From positions 1 through 36,502 of the forward strand of contig JAIOJF010000004.1 of NCBI GenBank assembly GCA_019911965.1: 36,502 nt of DNA, in the 5' to 3' direction. Of the stretch, positions 8,368-18,615 are shown piece after piece. The DNA is from Paracoccaceae bacterium (lineage in GTDB: Bacteria; Pseudomonadota; Alphaproteobacteria; Rhodobacterales; Rhodobacteraceae). The notes under the pieces are model-generated. The model was not told the origin of the DNA and searched no databases. It was given only the letters and a program-made list of their open reading frames with translations. How positions within the stretch are numbered: the stretch's first letter is position 1; each line of letters opens with the position of its first letter. The translations under genes were made by a program, and so were the position numbers.

Positions 8368-8820
8368 TCAGCGCCGTTCGGCGAAGAACTCCGACAGGAT
8401 TTCCGCCGCCTCGCGCTCAGCAATCCCGGCATAGACCTCCGGGCGGTGATGGCATTGCGGCTGGTCGAACACCCGCGCACCCCCAGCCACGCCGCCGGAT
8501 TTGGGATCGGACGCACCGTAATAAAGCCGCCTGATCCGCGCGAACGAGATTACCGCCGCGCACATCGCGCAAGGCTCCAGCGTCACGTAAAGATCGCAAT
8601 CCGCCAACCGCTCCTGGCCCAGCGCCGCACAGGCAGCCCGGATCGCCAGCATTTCGGCATGGGCGGACGGATCGTGCAATTCGCGGGTGCGGTTGCCGGC
8701 ACGCGCCAGCACCGCGCCATCGGCACCGATCACCACCGCACCAACCGGCACCTCGCCACGCGCCGCCGCCGCCCGCGCCTCGGTAAGCGCAGCATCCATA
8801 TGGCTGCGAAAGCCCGGCAT
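8368..8820 (-). CDS. tadA: tRNA-specific adenosine deaminase
   Basis: A 150-residue zinc deaminase that converts A34 to inosine in tRNA(Arg) ICG. The signature is complete: HAE (H54, E56) in PSAHAEMLAIRAA, and PCAMC (C84, C87) in LEPCAMCAAVIS. EVPVGAVV near residue 25 and the RIRRLYYGASDPKSGG segment are also typical. The ATG at 8820 overlaps the xseA stop by 1 nt (TGATG), which supports this start over the internal Met at 8799. It is co-transcribed downstream of xseA. Confidence 0.94.
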   Translation of the reverse strand: MPGFRSHMDAALTEARAAAARGEVPVGAVVIGADGAVLARAGNRTRELHDPSAHAEMLAIRAACAALGQERLADCDLYVTLEPCAMCAAVISFARIRRLYYGASDPKSGGVAGGARVFDQPQCHHRPEVYAGIAEREAAEILSEFFAERR

Positions 8821-10379
8821 CAGAACAGCGTCCCCTGCCCGCCCGGCGGTTTCGGCTTCGCTGCGGGCCGCACCGGTTTGCCACCCACCGGCACAGCAGT
8901 GATCCGGTCATCCAGAAACTCGATCTCCAGCGCCGCCTCGCCGCTTGCCGCCGCCGCATTCGTCAGCACCTGCCCGCCAGCCCCCCGCACCACCGCATAG
9001 CCGCGTTGCAGCGTCGCGCGGTAGCCCAGCGTCAGGCGCAGCCGCTCCAGCGCATCCAGCCGTGCGCGTTGCCGCGCCGTGCCGGTGGTGGCGGCCTGCA
9101 CGAAGCCCCCCGCCAGCCGGTCCAGCACCTGGCGCTTGCGGGTGATCTCGGCCAGCATCACTGCCGGTCTGACCCGCCCCGCCGAGGCATCAAGCCGGGC
9201 GCGGCGAACCGCCAGCCCGGTCGCCAGCGCCTTTGGCAGGCGATTGCCAGCATGGTCCAGCGCCCGGCGATTCTCGCGGATCGCCGATTTCAGCATTCCC
9301 GGCCGCAAGGCCGCCGCCGATTTCGCCAGCCGTACCCGTGCCCCCTGCGTCACATGTTTCAGTGCACTCGTCAGCCGCGCCGAAAGATGATCGAACCTTT
9401 GCGCCTGCGCCGACACCAGATCGTCAGGTTTCGGCAATGCCCGCGCCAGATCGCGCAGCCGCTGGCGGCGGTTCTGCAAGGCGGCGGCCTGGCCGCGACG
9501 GCGGCGTTCCTCCAGCTTGGCCAGATGCGCCAGCAGGTCGGCCATCACCGGCACCGCCAGTTCCGCCGCTGCCGTCGGCGTGGGGGCGCGGATATCGGCA
9601 GCATGATCCAGCAGCGTCCAGTCGGTTTCATGCCCGACCGCCGAGATCAGCGGAATGCGGCTGGCCGCTGCCGCCCGCACCACCGATTCTTCGTTGAACC
9701 CCCACAGATCCTCGATCGAACCGCCACCCCGCGCCACGATGATCAGGTCCGGGCGCGGGATTGCGCCGCCCGCCTCAAGCCGGTTGAACCCGTCAATCGC
9801 CGCCGTCACCTCGGGCGCGCATTTGTCGCCCTGCACCGCCACCGGCCAGATCAGCACCTTGCGCGGAAAGCGATCCCGCAAGCGGTGCAGGATGTCGCGG
9901 ATCACCGCGCCCGAGGGCGAGGTGACAACCCCGATCACTTCCGGCAGGTAGGGAATCGCCTGCTTGCTTTCCGGCGCGAACAAACCTTCCGCCGCCAGCG
10001 CCGCCTTGCGTTTTTCCAGCATCGCCATCAGCGCGCCAACGCCCGCTGGCGCGATATGCTCGATCACCATCTGGTAGCGCGATTGCCCGGCAAAGGTCGT
10101 CAGCTTGCCGGTCGCCACCACCTCCATCCCCTCTTCGGGGCGGGTGCGCAATTGCTGTGCGACGCCTTTCCAGATCACCGAGGCCAGCACCGCGCGATCA
10201 TCCTTCAGGTCCAGATAGAGATGCCCCGAGGCCGGGCGCGACACCCGGCCAACCTCGCCACGCACCCGGACATGGCCGAACTCGCCCTCGATCAGCCGCT
10301 TGATGCCGCCGGACAGCTCGGTCACGGTATATTCCGGGGCGTTCTCGCCGGGGGCCGGATCGTCGATCAGATCGGACAT
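8820..10379 (-). CDS. xseA: Exodeoxyribonuclease VII large subunit
   Basis: A 519-residue protein with an N-terminal OB-fold (about residues 15-115, including [20 protein letters not shown]). It then has the catalytic domain with [35 protein letters not shown] and [21 protein letters not shown] long coiled-coil region follows (about 290-460), ending in LQRGYAVVR. With XseB it degrades single-stranded DNA into oligonucleotides. xseB is not in this window. It is divergent from purD across a 71-bp gap and overlaps tadA by 1 nt. Confidence 0.96.
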   Translation of the reverse strand: MSDLIDDPAPGENAPEYTVTELSGGIKRLIEGEFGHVRVRGEVGRVSRPASGHLYLDLKDDRAVLASVIWKGVAQQLRTRPEEGMEVVATGKLTTFAGQSRYQMVIEHIAPAGVGALMAMLEKRKAALAAEGLFAPESKQAIPYLPEVIGVVTSPSGAVIRDILHRLRDRFPRKVLIWPVAVQGDKCAPEVTAAIDGFNRLEAGGAIPRPDLIIVARGGGSIEDLWGFNEESVVRAAAASRIPLISAVGHETDWTLLDHAADIRAPTPTAAAELAVPVMADLLAHLAKLEERRRRGQAAALQNRRQRLRDLARALPKPDDLVSAQAQRFDHLSARLTSALKHVTQGARVRLAKSAAALRPGMLKSAIRENRRALDHAGNRLPKALATGLAVRRARLDASAGRVRPAVMLAEITRKRQVLDRLAGGFVQAATTGTARQRARLDALERLRLTLGYRATLQRGYAVVRGAGGQVLTNAAAASGEAALEIEFLDDRITAVPVGGKPVRPAAKPKPPGGQGTLF

Positions 10380-10450
10380 GTTGCCTCGCTTGCCTCTTGT
10401 CGTGCGCCACCTTAGAACGCGCGAAAGCCAAGGCCAAGCGGGGGGCTGCC

Positions 10451-11713
10451 ATGAACATCCTGATACTCGGAAGCGGCGGGCGCGAACACAGCCTTGCCTG
10501 GGCGATCAAGCAGAACCCGAAATGCGACCGGCTGATCTGTGCGCCGGGCAATGCCGGTATGGACGAAATCGCCGATTGCGCCGATATCGACATCCTGAAC
10601 GGCGGCGCGGTGGTCGAGTTCTGCGCCGAGAACGCGATTGACTACGTGGTGATCGGCCCCGAGGCCCCGCTGGCCGCCGGAATGGCCGACCGCCTGCGCG
10701 CCGCCGGAGTAAAATGTTTCGGCCCGTCGCGGGAGGCGGCCCGGCTGGAAGCCTCGAAAACCTTTACCAAGCAGGTCTGCGACGCCGCGAATGTCCCCAC
10801 CGCCGGCTGGGCACGCTTCGGCGATGCCGCATCCGCCGCCGCCCATATCCGCGAACAGGGCGCACCGATCGTGGTCAAGGCGGACGGTCTGGCCGCCGGC
10901 AAGGGCGTGGTGGTGGCAATGACCGAGGCCGAGGCACTGGCCGCCATCGACGACATGTTCGCCGGGGCTTACGGCGAGGCCGGGGCCGAAGTGGTGATCG
11001 AGGAATTCATGCAGGGCGAGGAAGCCTCGCTGTTCGTTCTGGCCAATGGCGAGCATTGCATGGCCATCGGCAGCGCCCAGGACCACAAGCGCGTCGGCGA
11101 GGGCGATACCGGCCCCAATACCGGCGGCATGGGGGCCTATTCCCCGGCACCGGTGCTGACCCCCGAAATCGAAGCCCGCGTCATGGCCGAGATCGTCCGC
11201 CCGACCCTGGCCGCGATGGCGCGCCGGGGCACGCCTTATCAGGGCGTGCTTTATGCCGGGCTGATGATCCTTGATGGCCGCGCGCGGCTGGTGGAATACA
11301 ATGTCCGCTTCGGCGATCCCGAATGCCAGGTGTTGTGCATGCGGCTGGGCGCACAGGTGCTGGATCTGCTGCTGGCCTGTTCGGATGACCGCCTGCACGA
11401 AACCCGCGCCGCCTTTGCCGACGATCACGCGATCACCGTGGTGATGGCGGCCAGGGGCTATCCCGGCACCTATCGGAAAGGCAGCGCCATTCGCGGGCTG
11501 GACGACCTGCCGTCCTCGTCGCATCAGGAGGTGTTTCATGCCGGAACGACCCTGAGCGACGGTCAGGTGCTGGCAACCGGCGGGCGGGTGCTGAACGTCA
11601 CCACCCGCGCCGCCAGCCTGCGCGAGGCGCGTGACCTGGCCTATGGCATGGTCGATGCCATCGACTGGCCGGACGGCTTCTGCCGCCGCGATATCGGCTG
11701 GCGGGCCTTGTGA
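10451..11713 (+). CDS. purD: Phosphoribosylamine--glycine ligase
   Basis: A 420-residue ATP-grasp enzyme that makes glycinamide ribonucleotide, step 2 of purine synthesis. It starts [17 protein letters not shown] at 10451 behind a G-rich ribosome site; an upstream in-frame extension lacks family similarity. ATP-grasp elements include [49 protein letters not shown] and [11 protein letters not shown]. The length is typical for PurD. The next gene begins on its stop codon (GTGA overlap). Confidence 0.97.
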   Translation: MNILILGSGGREHSLAWAIKQNPKCDRLICAPGNAGMDEIADCADIDILNGGAVVEFCAENAIDYVVIGPEAPLAAGMADRLRAAGVKCFGPSREAARLEASKTFTKQVCDAANVPTAGWARFGDAASAAAHIREQGAPIVVKADGLAAGKGVVVAMTEAEALAAIDDMFAGAYGEAGAEVVIEEFMQGEEASLFVLANGEHCMAIGSAQDHKRVGEGDTGPNTGGMGAYSPAPVLTPEIEARVMAEIVRPTLAAMARRGTPYQGVLYAGLMILDGRARLVEYNVRFGDPECQVLCMRLGAQVLDLLLACSDDRLHETRAAFADDHAITVVMAARGYPGTYRKGSAIRGLDDLPSSSHQEVFHAGTTLSDGQVLATGGRVLNVTTRAASLREARDLAYGMVDAIDWPDGFCRRDIGWRAL

Positions 11714-12300
11714 GCGGCGAAAGCTACCGCTTCAAACCGGCCCCCCTGCGCCGGGCGCGCAACTGGCGGCTGGAGGACGGGGTGCTGAGCCTGTCGTCGG
11801 ATGGCGGCGAGGATTGGTCGCTGCCGCTGGACCATGTAACCGGCCTTGCCCTGATCGACACCACGATCCGGCACACGAGGATGCGTCGGCTGGACCTGAA
11901 GGTTGGCTCCGTTACCCGCCGGATCGGCATCAGTATCGACATGGACGCGCCGCCGGACGATCCCGATCTCGGCGAGCATCTCGCGCTGATGCAGGCGATT
12001 GCGGCGCATCTGGCGGCAAGCCGCCCGGCCCTGCCCGTCACTTTGGGCGAGACCGGTCGCACCCGGCTGGTGCTGTTCGTGATCGGCGTGCTGTCGGTCC
12101 TGTTCGCCATCGGGATTGTGCTGGCGTCGATGATCACCGGCCTCAGCGGCGACCGGCTGGCCGGGGCATCGGTGCCGGTTATCCTGCTGTTTGTCTTCGG
12201 CATCGCCATCGGCGGCAACAACCTGCCCTGGAAGGGCGAACCGGCGCTGCCGGTCAGCCTGCTGCCCGCGATCCTGGAGCATATGGCGCGCCGCGACTGA
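11710..12300 (+). CDS. Two-helix membrane protein of unknown function
   Basis: A 196-residue protein that starts with GTG overlapping the purD stop by 4 nt, so it is translationally coupled to purD. Residues 1 to about 112 are soluble and look like a PH-like or beta-rich domain (RRARNWRLEDGVLSLSSDGG, DHVTGLALIDTTIR). Two membrane helices follow: LVLFVIGVLSVLFAIGIVLA and SVPVILLFVFGIAIGG, with a short loop between. The last 30 residues are amphipathic. I do not recognise the family. Coupling to purD says little about its job. Confidence 0.75.
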   Translation: MSGESYRFKPAPLRRARNWRLEDGVLSLSSDGGEDWSLPLDHVTGLALIDTTIRHTRMRRLDLKVGSVTRRIGISIDMDAPPDDPDLGEHLALMQAIAAHLAASRPALPVTLGETGRTRLVLFVIGVLSVLFAIGIVLASMITGLSGDRLAGASVPVILLFVFGIAIGGNNLPWKGEPALPVSLLPAILEHMARRD

Positions 12301-12314
12301 CCCGCGCCGCCGCC

Positions 12315-12369
12315 GGAAAATTTTTCTGAAAGTTTTTCCCACCCGCAGAATTATCCTGAAAAATTCTGC
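12315..12369. terminator. Two AT-rich hairpins between convergent genes
   Basis: The 93-bp gap between two convergent genes holds two inverted repeats. GGAAAA (12315-12320) pairs with TTTTCC (12334-12339). GCAGAATT (12345-12352) pairs perfectly with AATTCTGC (12362-12369). Both are much more AT-rich than the flanking genes and either could end transcription from either side. Confidence 0.45.
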
Positions 12370-12393
12370 ATTCAAGGCACCGCTTTGGCGCAC

Positions 12394-13124
12394 CTATTCA
12401 ACGCAACCCATCGCCGCCGCGAAGCTGCCCTTGCCGATAAACGCCCCGATCGCCCGCGTCACCAGCCGCCCGGCCACCAGCCTTGTCGCCATCACGTTTT
12501 GCCATCCGGCATCCGCTGTCACCATTTCGGGGCCATCTCCGCAATCGCGGATGCCGCCGGAAATGTAATCCTCGCCGATCCGGTGATTGCTGAGCCCGCC
12601 CAGGCTGGCAACATGCTCCAGACCCGCCTCGCTGAACCGCCAGACCTTCAACTCGCGGCTCAGATGCGGCTTCTCGACATAGGCGATTTCCGGGATGCCG
12701 TCGCCGTCCAGATCGCCCGCCCCAACCGGTGCCAGCCAGCGATTGCGCTGCCCGATGAACGGCGTTGCCGCGCTCAAACCAGCGGCAGTATAGATCGCCA
12801 GCCTTGCGCCAAGGGCAAGATCGCTTTCCACCACCATCGCATAGGTCATGGCAAATTCATCATGGATGATGCGCGGCGCGATATCCTCGAACACCCGGTT
12901 TTCCGGCAGCCGGATGGTGAAGCGGCGAACCTGCCGCTCGGCACAGCCATCACACGTATCGACCGTCAGGACCAGCGCGCCCCATTCCACCGCATCGCCC
13001 AGGACGCCGTGATCGTAACGCGTCGTCGGCTCGGCATAGGCCGCCTTCAGGATCACATTCGGCGGGGTGGCCGATACCGGCCCCGCCAGCAGCAGCGCGG
13101 CAAGGCCCAGCGCCGCCAGCCGCA

Positions 13125-13125
<1 letters not shown>
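12394..13125 (-). CDS. Exported FG-GAP/VCBS-like protein
   Basis: A 243-residue protein with a cleavable signal peptide (MRLAALGLAALLLAGPVSAT, cut after about residue 19). The middle contains an integrin-like calcium loop DLDGDGIPEIAYVE (about residues 138-151), the mark of FG-GAP/VCBS repeats. The pairs C58-C61 (DTCDGC) and a C-terminal Cys could form disulfides. It is therefore probably periplasmic and beta-propeller-like. The ATG at 13125 overlaps the ferredoxin stop by 1 nt, so the two are co-transcribed, although they work in different compartments. Function unknown. Confidence 0.75.
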
Positions 13126-13586
<461 letters not shown>

Positions 13587-13588
13587 TC

Positions 13589-13963
13589 ATGTTCGCCCTC
13601 CGCCCGCCACCCGCCTCCGACTGGCCCCGCCCGCCGCGGGCGCTACCGCATGGCCGCCTGTCGGAACCGCCCGCCGGGGCGCTGGTAACGGTGGCCGGGC
13701 TGGTGCTGGTGCGTCAGCGCCCGGGCACCGCCAAGGGCGTGATCTTCCTGACGCTGGAGGACGAGACCGGCATTTCCAATATCGTGATCTGGGAAAAGGT
13801 CTATCAGCAATACCGCCGGGCGGTGATTGCCGGTCGGTTGCTGAGGGTCACCGGGCATATCCAGCGGGAAAATTCGGTGGTGCATGTGGTGGCCCGCCGG
13901 GTCGAGGATATCTCGCCCATGCTGGACGAATTGCTGCGCCCGGCGGCGGATTGCCTGGGCTGA
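13589..13963 (+). CDS. Orphan OB-fold protein, C-terminal fragment of error-prone polymerase DnaE2
   Basis: From ATG 13589 this gives 124 residues. Residues from about 28 to 115 match the OB-fold near the C-terminus of DnaE2/Imu[36 protein letters not shown] and [20 protein letters not shown]. The PHP, palm and finger domains of the roughly 1,000-residue polymerase are absent, and no imuA or imuB is nearby. The frame is open and a LexA box sits two bases upstream. An in-frame earlier ATG at 13502 with an AGGT site would give 153 residues. It is either a deletion scar of an SOS operon or a retained small SOS protein. The homology is clear; function is not. Confidence 0.7.
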   Translation: MFALRPPPASDWPRPPRALPHGRLSEPPAGALVTVAGLVLVRQRPGTAKGVIFLTLEDETGISNIVIWEKVYQQYRRAVIAGRLLRVTGHIQRENSVVHVVARRVEDISPMLDELLRPAADCLG

Positions 13964-14062
13964 TCCGGCCACATTGCAGGCGGTGCCGGGATGGCGGAAA
14001 GCATTTTTCTTTCGCGCCCCGGGATTTGCCGCTACACTTGCGGAAAAACCGGGGCGAGCAGA

Positions 14063-14590
14063 ATGAAGTTCCCAATCACGTTATGCGCGGTCGCCGTGCT
14101 GTCGGGCTGCATGCAGATGCAGCTTACCGGCATCCTCGACACCTCCGCCACCGAAGAAGACCTGCGCCCGCCCAATGCCGAGCCGGGCGCCTGCTATGGC
14201 CGCGAGGTCGCCCCGGCGGTGGTGGAAACCGTGACCGAGCATGTGCAGGTCCGCGCCGCCACCTATGACGCCGCCGGCACCTTGCTGACACCCGCCGGAT
14301 ACCGCACCGAAACCGTGCAGAAGATCGTGCAGGAACGCGCCGATATCTGGTTCAAGACACCCTGCAAGGACATGCGCGTCGACGATTTCACCGCCTCGCT
14401 GCAACGGGCGCTGAAGGCGCGGGGCTATTTCATCGGCCCGGTCACCGGCGAGATGGACTGGGCCACCCGCCGCGCGGTGCGCCGCTACCAGCAAAAGCAT
14501 GGGCTGGACAGCGCCACCCTGTCACTGGCCTCGGCCCGCAAGCTTGGGCTTGCCCCGGTCGAGCGTGATCCAAAGCCCGACGCGGATTAA
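14063..14590 (+). CDS. Lipoprotein with peptidoglycan-binding domain
   Basis: A 175-residue protein whose start MKFPITLCAVAVLSGCMQM is a lipoprotein signal (lipobox LSGC, Cys 16). The middle (about residues 40-105) contains an ETVTEHVQVRAATYD region typical of a Rhodobacterales family of unknown function. The C-terminus (about 110-165) is a PG_binding_1 fold: FTASLQRALKARGYFIGPVT followed by TRRAVRRYQQKHGL. It is presumably tethered to a membrane and touches the cell wall. The start at 14063 was chosen because it gives the lipobox. It ends just before a strong bidirectional terminator shared with the DegP-type gene. Confidence 0.8.
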   Translation: MKFPITLCAVAVLSGCMQMQLTGILDTSATEEDLRPPNAEPGACYGREVAPAVVETVTEHVQVRAATYDAAGTLLTPAGYRTETVQKIVQERADIWFKTPCKDMRVDDFTASLQRALKARGYFIGPVTGEMDWATRRAVRRYQQKHGLDSATLSLASARKLGLAPVERDPKPDAD

Positions 14591-14606
14591 CAAAGCCCGC
14601 CTACGA

Positions 14607-14630
14607 AAAGGGGGCCATCTGGCCCCCTTT
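14607..14630. terminator. Bidirectional terminator between convergent genes
   Basis: AAAGGGGGCC (14607-14616) and GGCCCCCTTT (14621-14630) form a perfect 10-bp stem with a 4-nt loop. The T and A tracts let it act for the lipoprotein gene on the plus strand and for the DegP-type gene on the minus strand. Confidence 0.8.
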
Positions 14631-14654
14631 GAAATCACCCGTATGCAACCGGTC

Positions 14655-16124
14655 TCAGCCGTCCAGCGACAGCGCCACGAAGCGTGGCTCGCCACCGCGC
14701 CGGATCAGCAGCAGGATGGACTTGCGGCCACCCTCGCGGGCCTGTGCCACCCGCCTGTCCAGATCGGCAAGGCTGGCGACCTGTTGCTGCCCGGCCTCGG
14801 TGATCACGTCGCCCGGGCGCAGGCCTTTCTCATAGGCCTGGCTGGTCTCGTCGACGCGCATCACCACGACGCCGCTGTCATCCGCCGACAGGCCAAGCTG
14901 TTCGCGCAACTCGGCGTTCAGCGGTTGCAGCGTCAGGCCCAGCATCTCCTTGGTTCCGCGATCCTCGGGCGCGGCAACAGCGGGAACCACCGATTCGCCC
15001 TCGGCATCCTCGCGCCGGCCCAGCATCACCTTCAGCGTCACCGTCTTGCCGTCGCGGAACACCACCACGCGGACCGATTTGCCCACTTCGGCCTCGCCGA
15101 CCATGCGGACCAGTTCGCGGGTATCGGGCACATGATTGCCGTCGAAGGTGACGATCACGTCGCCGGCCTGCATCCCGGCATCCGCCGCCGGTCCCGGCGG
15201 CACATCGGATACCAGCGCGCCCGCGACATCGCCAAGGTTCAGCGCCTCGGCATCTTCCTTGGTCACGTCCTGGATACGCACGCCCAGCCAGCCGCGCCGG
15301 GTTTCACCATATTGGCGAAGCTGATCCACCACTTTCGACACCACCGCCGAGGACATCGAGAACCCGATGCCGATCGACCCGCCGCCATTGGGGCTGAGGA
15401 TGGCGGTGTTCACGCCGATCACGTCGCCATCCATGTTGAACAGCGGGCCACCGGAATTGCCCCGGTTGATCGCCGCATCGGTCTGGATGAAATCGTCATA
15501 CGTACCGCGCAAGGCCCGGTTGCGGGCCGAGATGATACCGGCGGAGACCGAAAATCCCTGGCCCAGCGGATTGCCGACTGCCAGCACCCAATCGCCGACC
15601 CGGGCGATATCGCTGTCGCCGAAACGCACGAAGGGCAGCGGTTCGTCGGTTTCCACCTTCAGAAGCGCGATATCGGTCTTGGGATCGGTGCCGATCACCT
15701 TGGCGCGCAGTTCGCCGCCGCTGTACAGTTCGACCATCACGTCATCGGCATCCTCGATCACGTGGTTGTTGGTGACGATATAGCCATCCTCGGAAATGAT
15801 GAAGCCCGAGCCCAGCGCCGAGGCCCGGCGCGGCCCGCCCTGGCCCGGCTGGCGGTCCTGGAAATCGCGGAACAGGTCTTCAAAGGGCGAACCTTCGGGA
15901 ACCTGAAGCCGTGGTGCGCCGCTGGCTGTAACCGTGGTGGAGGTGGTGATGTTGACCACCGCCGGGCTGACCTTCTCGGCCAGATCGGCGAAACTTTCCG
16001 TCGCGCCGCGCGCCTGCGCGACCATCGCCTGCGCCAGCACCAATGCCAGGCCCAGGACCAGAAATGCCAGCGCCCTCATTGCGCTGGCGGGAGAATTGGC
16101 GATTGCCATAGCGCGGGATTTCAT
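14655..16124 (-). CDS. degP: Periplasmic serine protease, Do/DegP family
   Basis: A 489-residue HtrA protein: signal peptide (about residues 1-39, cut after AQA), trypsin-like domain with triad H121 (IVTNNHVIED), D151 (DPKTDIALLK) and S224 (NRGNSGGPLF), then two PDZ domains (about 290-375 and 395-480). It degrades or refolds misfolded envelope proteins. The ATG at 16124 has a GGAGGG site and gives a proper signal peptide; the longer open frame above it was rejected. It lies 235 bp downstream of DUF2065 in the hflK-hflC strand order, grouping envelope quality-control genes. That 235-bp gap holds no gene and presumably carries the degP promoter. Confidence 0.95.
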   Translation of the reverse strand: MKSRAMAIANSPASAMRALAFLVLGLALVLAQAMVAQARGATESFADLAEKVSPAVVNITTSTTVTASGAPRLQVPEGSPFEDLFRDFQDRQPGQGGPRRASALGSGFIISEDGYIVTNNHVIEDADDVMVELYSGGELRAKVIGTDPKTDIALLKVETDEPLPFVRFGDSDIARVGDWVLAVGNPLGQGFSVSAGIISARNRALRGTYDDFIQTDAAINRGNSGGPLFNMDGDVIGVNTAILSPNGGGSIGIGFSMSSAVVSKVVDQLRQYGETRRGWLGVRIQDVTKEDAEALNLGDVAGALVSDVPPGPAADAGMQAGDVIVTFDGNHVPDTRELVRMVGEAEVGKSVRVVVFRDGKTVTLKVMLGRREDAEGESVVPAVAAPEDRGTKEMLGLTLQPLNAELREQLGLSADDSGVVVMRVDETSQAYEKGLRPGDVITEAGQQQVASLADLDRRVAQAREGGRKSILLLIRRGGEPRFVALSLDG

Positions 16125-16359
16125 CGGGGATACCCTCCGTAATGCGGTATGTGATCCGGCTCGTGCCGTGATGTCCGGCCTTAAGATGTGCCTTTTTGAC
16201 AAAGATTCAAACGAAACCAGCATCGCCTCGCGTCAAATGCGCGTGAAACCGCTTGTTACCATCCCCAGGGGGCCATTGCCACCGGCGTGACCAGATTCGA
16301 TTGGCTGGATTAAGAAATCCTGAACCCGGCGCGCGCCAATCACGATCACGCCGCCGCCA

Positions 16360-16557
16360 TCAGCCAAGAACCACCCGGCCCAGCCAGACCAGCGCCACCC
16401 CGACCGCCACCGCCAGCAAGCCGATATTGCGCCGCAGCTGCACCGGCATCCTGCGAAACGCCTCCAGCAGATCCTCGAATCGCAGAGGGGCCAGTGCAAG
16501 CACCAGCCCCTCGATCACAGCCACCAGGCCAAGGCCTGTCAACAGATCGGAAATCAC
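16360..16557 (-). CDS. DUF2065 family small membrane protein
   Basis: A 65-residue protein with two hydrophobic helices (LLTGLGLVAVIEGLVLALAP and NIGLLAVAVGVALVWLGRVV) and the central FRRMPVQLRR of the DUF2065 family. It overlaps the hflC stop by 4 nt. DUF2065 genes commonly follow hflKC, so it may assist the HflKC complex, but no function is established. Confidence 0.88.
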   Translation of the reverse strand: MISDLLTGLGLVAVIEGLVLALAPLRFEDLLEAFRRMPVQLRRNIGLLAVAVGVALVWLGRVVLG

Positions 16558-17423
16558 TCCAGCGAATCCGTCTTCAGGTAGTCGAAGAACTCGCTGTTGG
16601 GATTGATCACCAGCGTCGAGTTATCGCCCCTCAGCGATACCTCATAGGCTTTCAGCGACCGGTAGAACGCGAAGAATTCAGGATCGCGCCCGAACGCTTC
16701 GGCAAAGATCGCGTTGCGCAACGCATCGGCCTCACCACGGATGATGTCGGCCTGTTTCTGCGCTTCCGAGGTCAGTTCGACCACCGTTCTGTCCGCCTGG
16801 GCACGCACCTTCTGGGCCGCTTCGTTACCGCGAGCGATCTCGTCGGCGGCTTCTCGTTCACGCTCGGCACGCATCCGCGCGAAGGTCGCATCGAGGTTCT
16901 GCTTGGGCAGATCGGCGCGTTTGATACGCACGTCGATCACCTCGACCCCCAGCGATTCGGCTTCCTTCTTGGCGCTGTCCTTGATCCGGTTCATCAGTTC
17001 GACCCGGTCCGCGGACAGTACCGAATTGGACGTGACCGATCCCAGAACCTCGCGCGTGGCGGCGTTCAGGATGCGTTCCAGCCGGTTCTCGGCGAAGCTC
17101 TCGCCGCCGGTGCCGACGGCCTGGCGGAACCGCACCACATCGGCGATCCGCCAGCGGGCGAAGGCATCGACCACCAGACGGCGGTCATCCAGCGGGGTGA
17201 CTTCCAGCGGCTGGGTATCCAGCGACAGGATGCGGTCTTCGTATTTGACGACCTCCTGCACGAACGGGATCTTGAAATAGAGGCCCGGATCCGGGCGCAC
17301 CGCCCTGACCTGGCCGAACTGCATGACCAGAGCCTTTTCGCGCTCGTCGACGATAAATACCGACGACGAGGCAAGGAACAGCACGACGACCGCCAGCGGC
17401 AACAGAAGAGTTGAGCGTTTCAT
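16554..17423 (-). CDS. hflC: Protease modulator HflC
   Basis: A 289-residue SPFH-domain protein: one N-terminal membrane anchor (LLLPLAVVVLFLASSSVFIV), the SPFH core (ALVMQFGQVRAVRPDPGLYF, VVVDAFARWRI-like block), and a long Ala/Glu/Arg coiled coil (about residues 190-245, RMRAEREREAADEIARGNEA). With HflK it forms the ring that encloses and modulates FtsH. Its ATG overlaps the hflK stop by 1 nt, so the two are made together. Length is normal for the family. Confidence 0.96.
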   Translation of the reverse strand: MKRSTLLLPLAVVVLFLASSSVFIVDEREKALVMQFGQVRAVRPDPGLYFKIPFVQEVVKYEDRILSLDTQPLEVTPLDDRRLVVDAFARWRIADVVRFRQAVGTGGESFAENRLERILNAATREVLGSVTSNSVLSADRVELMNRIKDSAKKEAESLGVEVIDVRIKRADLPKQNLDATFARMRAEREREAADEIARGNEAAQKVRAQADRTVVELTSEAQKQADIIRGEADALRNAIFAEAFGRDPEFFAFYRSLKAYEVSLRGDNSTLVINPNSEFFDYLKTDSLE

Positions 17424-18544
17424 CAGTTCGATCCTCCGCGGCGCAAATCATTCAGCGGCAGATAGGGCACCACGCCCTGCCCGCCGGGGGCGGTTTCGTC
17501 GATGATCACCTTGTCCACCGCACCCATTACCCGTTCCATCGTTTCCAGATACAAACGCTTGCGGGTCACTTCCGGCGCCTTGGCATATTCGGCATAGACC
17601 GCGTTGAAGCGGCTGGCTTCACCTTCGGCCTGGTTGACCACCTGGGCGCGATAGCCCTCGGCCTCCTGCAACAGCATCGCGGCTTCACCGCGTGCACCGG
17701 CCACCGCCTTGTTGGCATAGGCATCGGCCTGCTTTTCCAGCGTGTCGCGGGTCTGTTCTGCGGCCTGAACCTCGCGGAAGGCGTCAATCACCTCGCGCGG
17801 GGGGTCGGCTTTTTCAAAGTTGATCCGCACGATGCTGATACCGGAATGGTAGCTGTCCAGCGTGCTTTGCACCAGATCGCGCAATTCCTGCGCGATGGCG
17901 CCACGATCCCGGTTCAGGATCGGTGCCAGTTCCGAGCGCCCGATGATCTCGCGCATGGCCGCTTCCGACACCGCGTCGATGGTCAGCACCGGATCGGCCA
18001 GATTGAACAGGAAGGCCGACGGATCGTTGATGTTCCAGACCACCTGGAAATCGATATCCACGATATTCTCGTCGCCCGTCAGCATCAGCCCCTGATCCAG
18101 CCGACTGTCCAGCCCGACGCCGATATCCTCGGTGCGTTCACGCGTGACCGCGACGATTTCCTTGGTGATCACCGGCCAGGGCGCGAAGTTCAGGCCCGGC
18201 TCGCCGATCGCGTATTCCTTGCCGAAGAACAGTTCGACCGACTTTTCCTCGGGCTTCACGGTATAGACCGAGGCATAGACCCAAAGGCCGATCGCCGCCA
18301 GAACCACCAGACCGATGGTGCCGCGCCCGAAGCCCGGGGCGTCGCCGCCGGTGCCGCCAGGCCGACCCGAACCGCCGCGTCCCCCCATCAGGACGCGCAG
18401 TTGTTCCTGGCCCTTCCTGACGATCTCGTCGATTTCCGGAATATTCGGGCCTTCGCCGCCCGGGCCGCGTCCGCCGCCCCGGTTTCCGCCGCCCTGATTA
18501 CCGCCTCCGCCGCCCCAGGGGCCGCCGCCGTTGTTACCAGCCAT
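17423..18544 (-). CDS. hflK: FtsH protease activity modulator HflK
   Basis: A 373-residue SPFH protein. Residues 1-65 are Gly/Asn-rich and cytoplasmic (MAGNNGGGPWGGGGG onwards), a membrane helix follows (GTIGLVVLAAIGLWVYASVY), then the SPFH domain (VELFFGKEYAIGEPGLNF) and a coiled coil (about 240-310). It partners with HflC and regulates FtsH. AGGAAGGAA lies about 11 nt before the ATG. It is 71 bp downstream of gor on the same strand. Confidence 0.96.
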   Translation of the reverse strand: MAGNNGGGPWGGGGGNQGGGNRGGGRGPGGEGPNIPEIDEIVRKGQEQLRVLMGGRGGSGRPGGTGGDAPGFGRGTIGLVVLAAIGLWVYASVYTVKPEEKSVELFFGKEYAIGEPGLNFAPWPVITKEIVAVTRERTEDIGVGLDSRLDQGLMLTGDENIVDIDFQVVWNINDPSAFLFNLADPVLTIDAVSEAAMREIIGRSELAPILNRDRGAIAQELRDLVQSTLDSYHSGISIVRINFEKADPPREVIDAFREVQAAEQTRDTLEKQADAYANKAVAGARGEAAMLLQEAEGYRAQVVNQAEGEASRFNAVYAEYAKAPEVTRKRLYLETMERVMGAVDKVIIDETAPGGQGVVPYLPLNDLRRGGSN

Positions 18545-18615
18545 GTGGTCTAAATTCCTTCCTCGATCTTTTCTGCGTGTCTCTTACCGCCACTTGGGGG
18601 GTAAAGGCAAAGAGT

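Noticed and set aside
14499-16142. 547-codon plus-strand open frame opposite the DegP-type gene
   Set aside because: The minus-strand frame has a complete catalytic triad, signal peptide and PDZ domains. The plus frame is His/Arg-rich shadow.
16125-16359. Small gene in the gap between DUF2065 and the DegP-type gene
   Set aside because: The open frames there are Trp/Arg-rich shadows without ribosome sites; the interval is better read as the protease promoter region.
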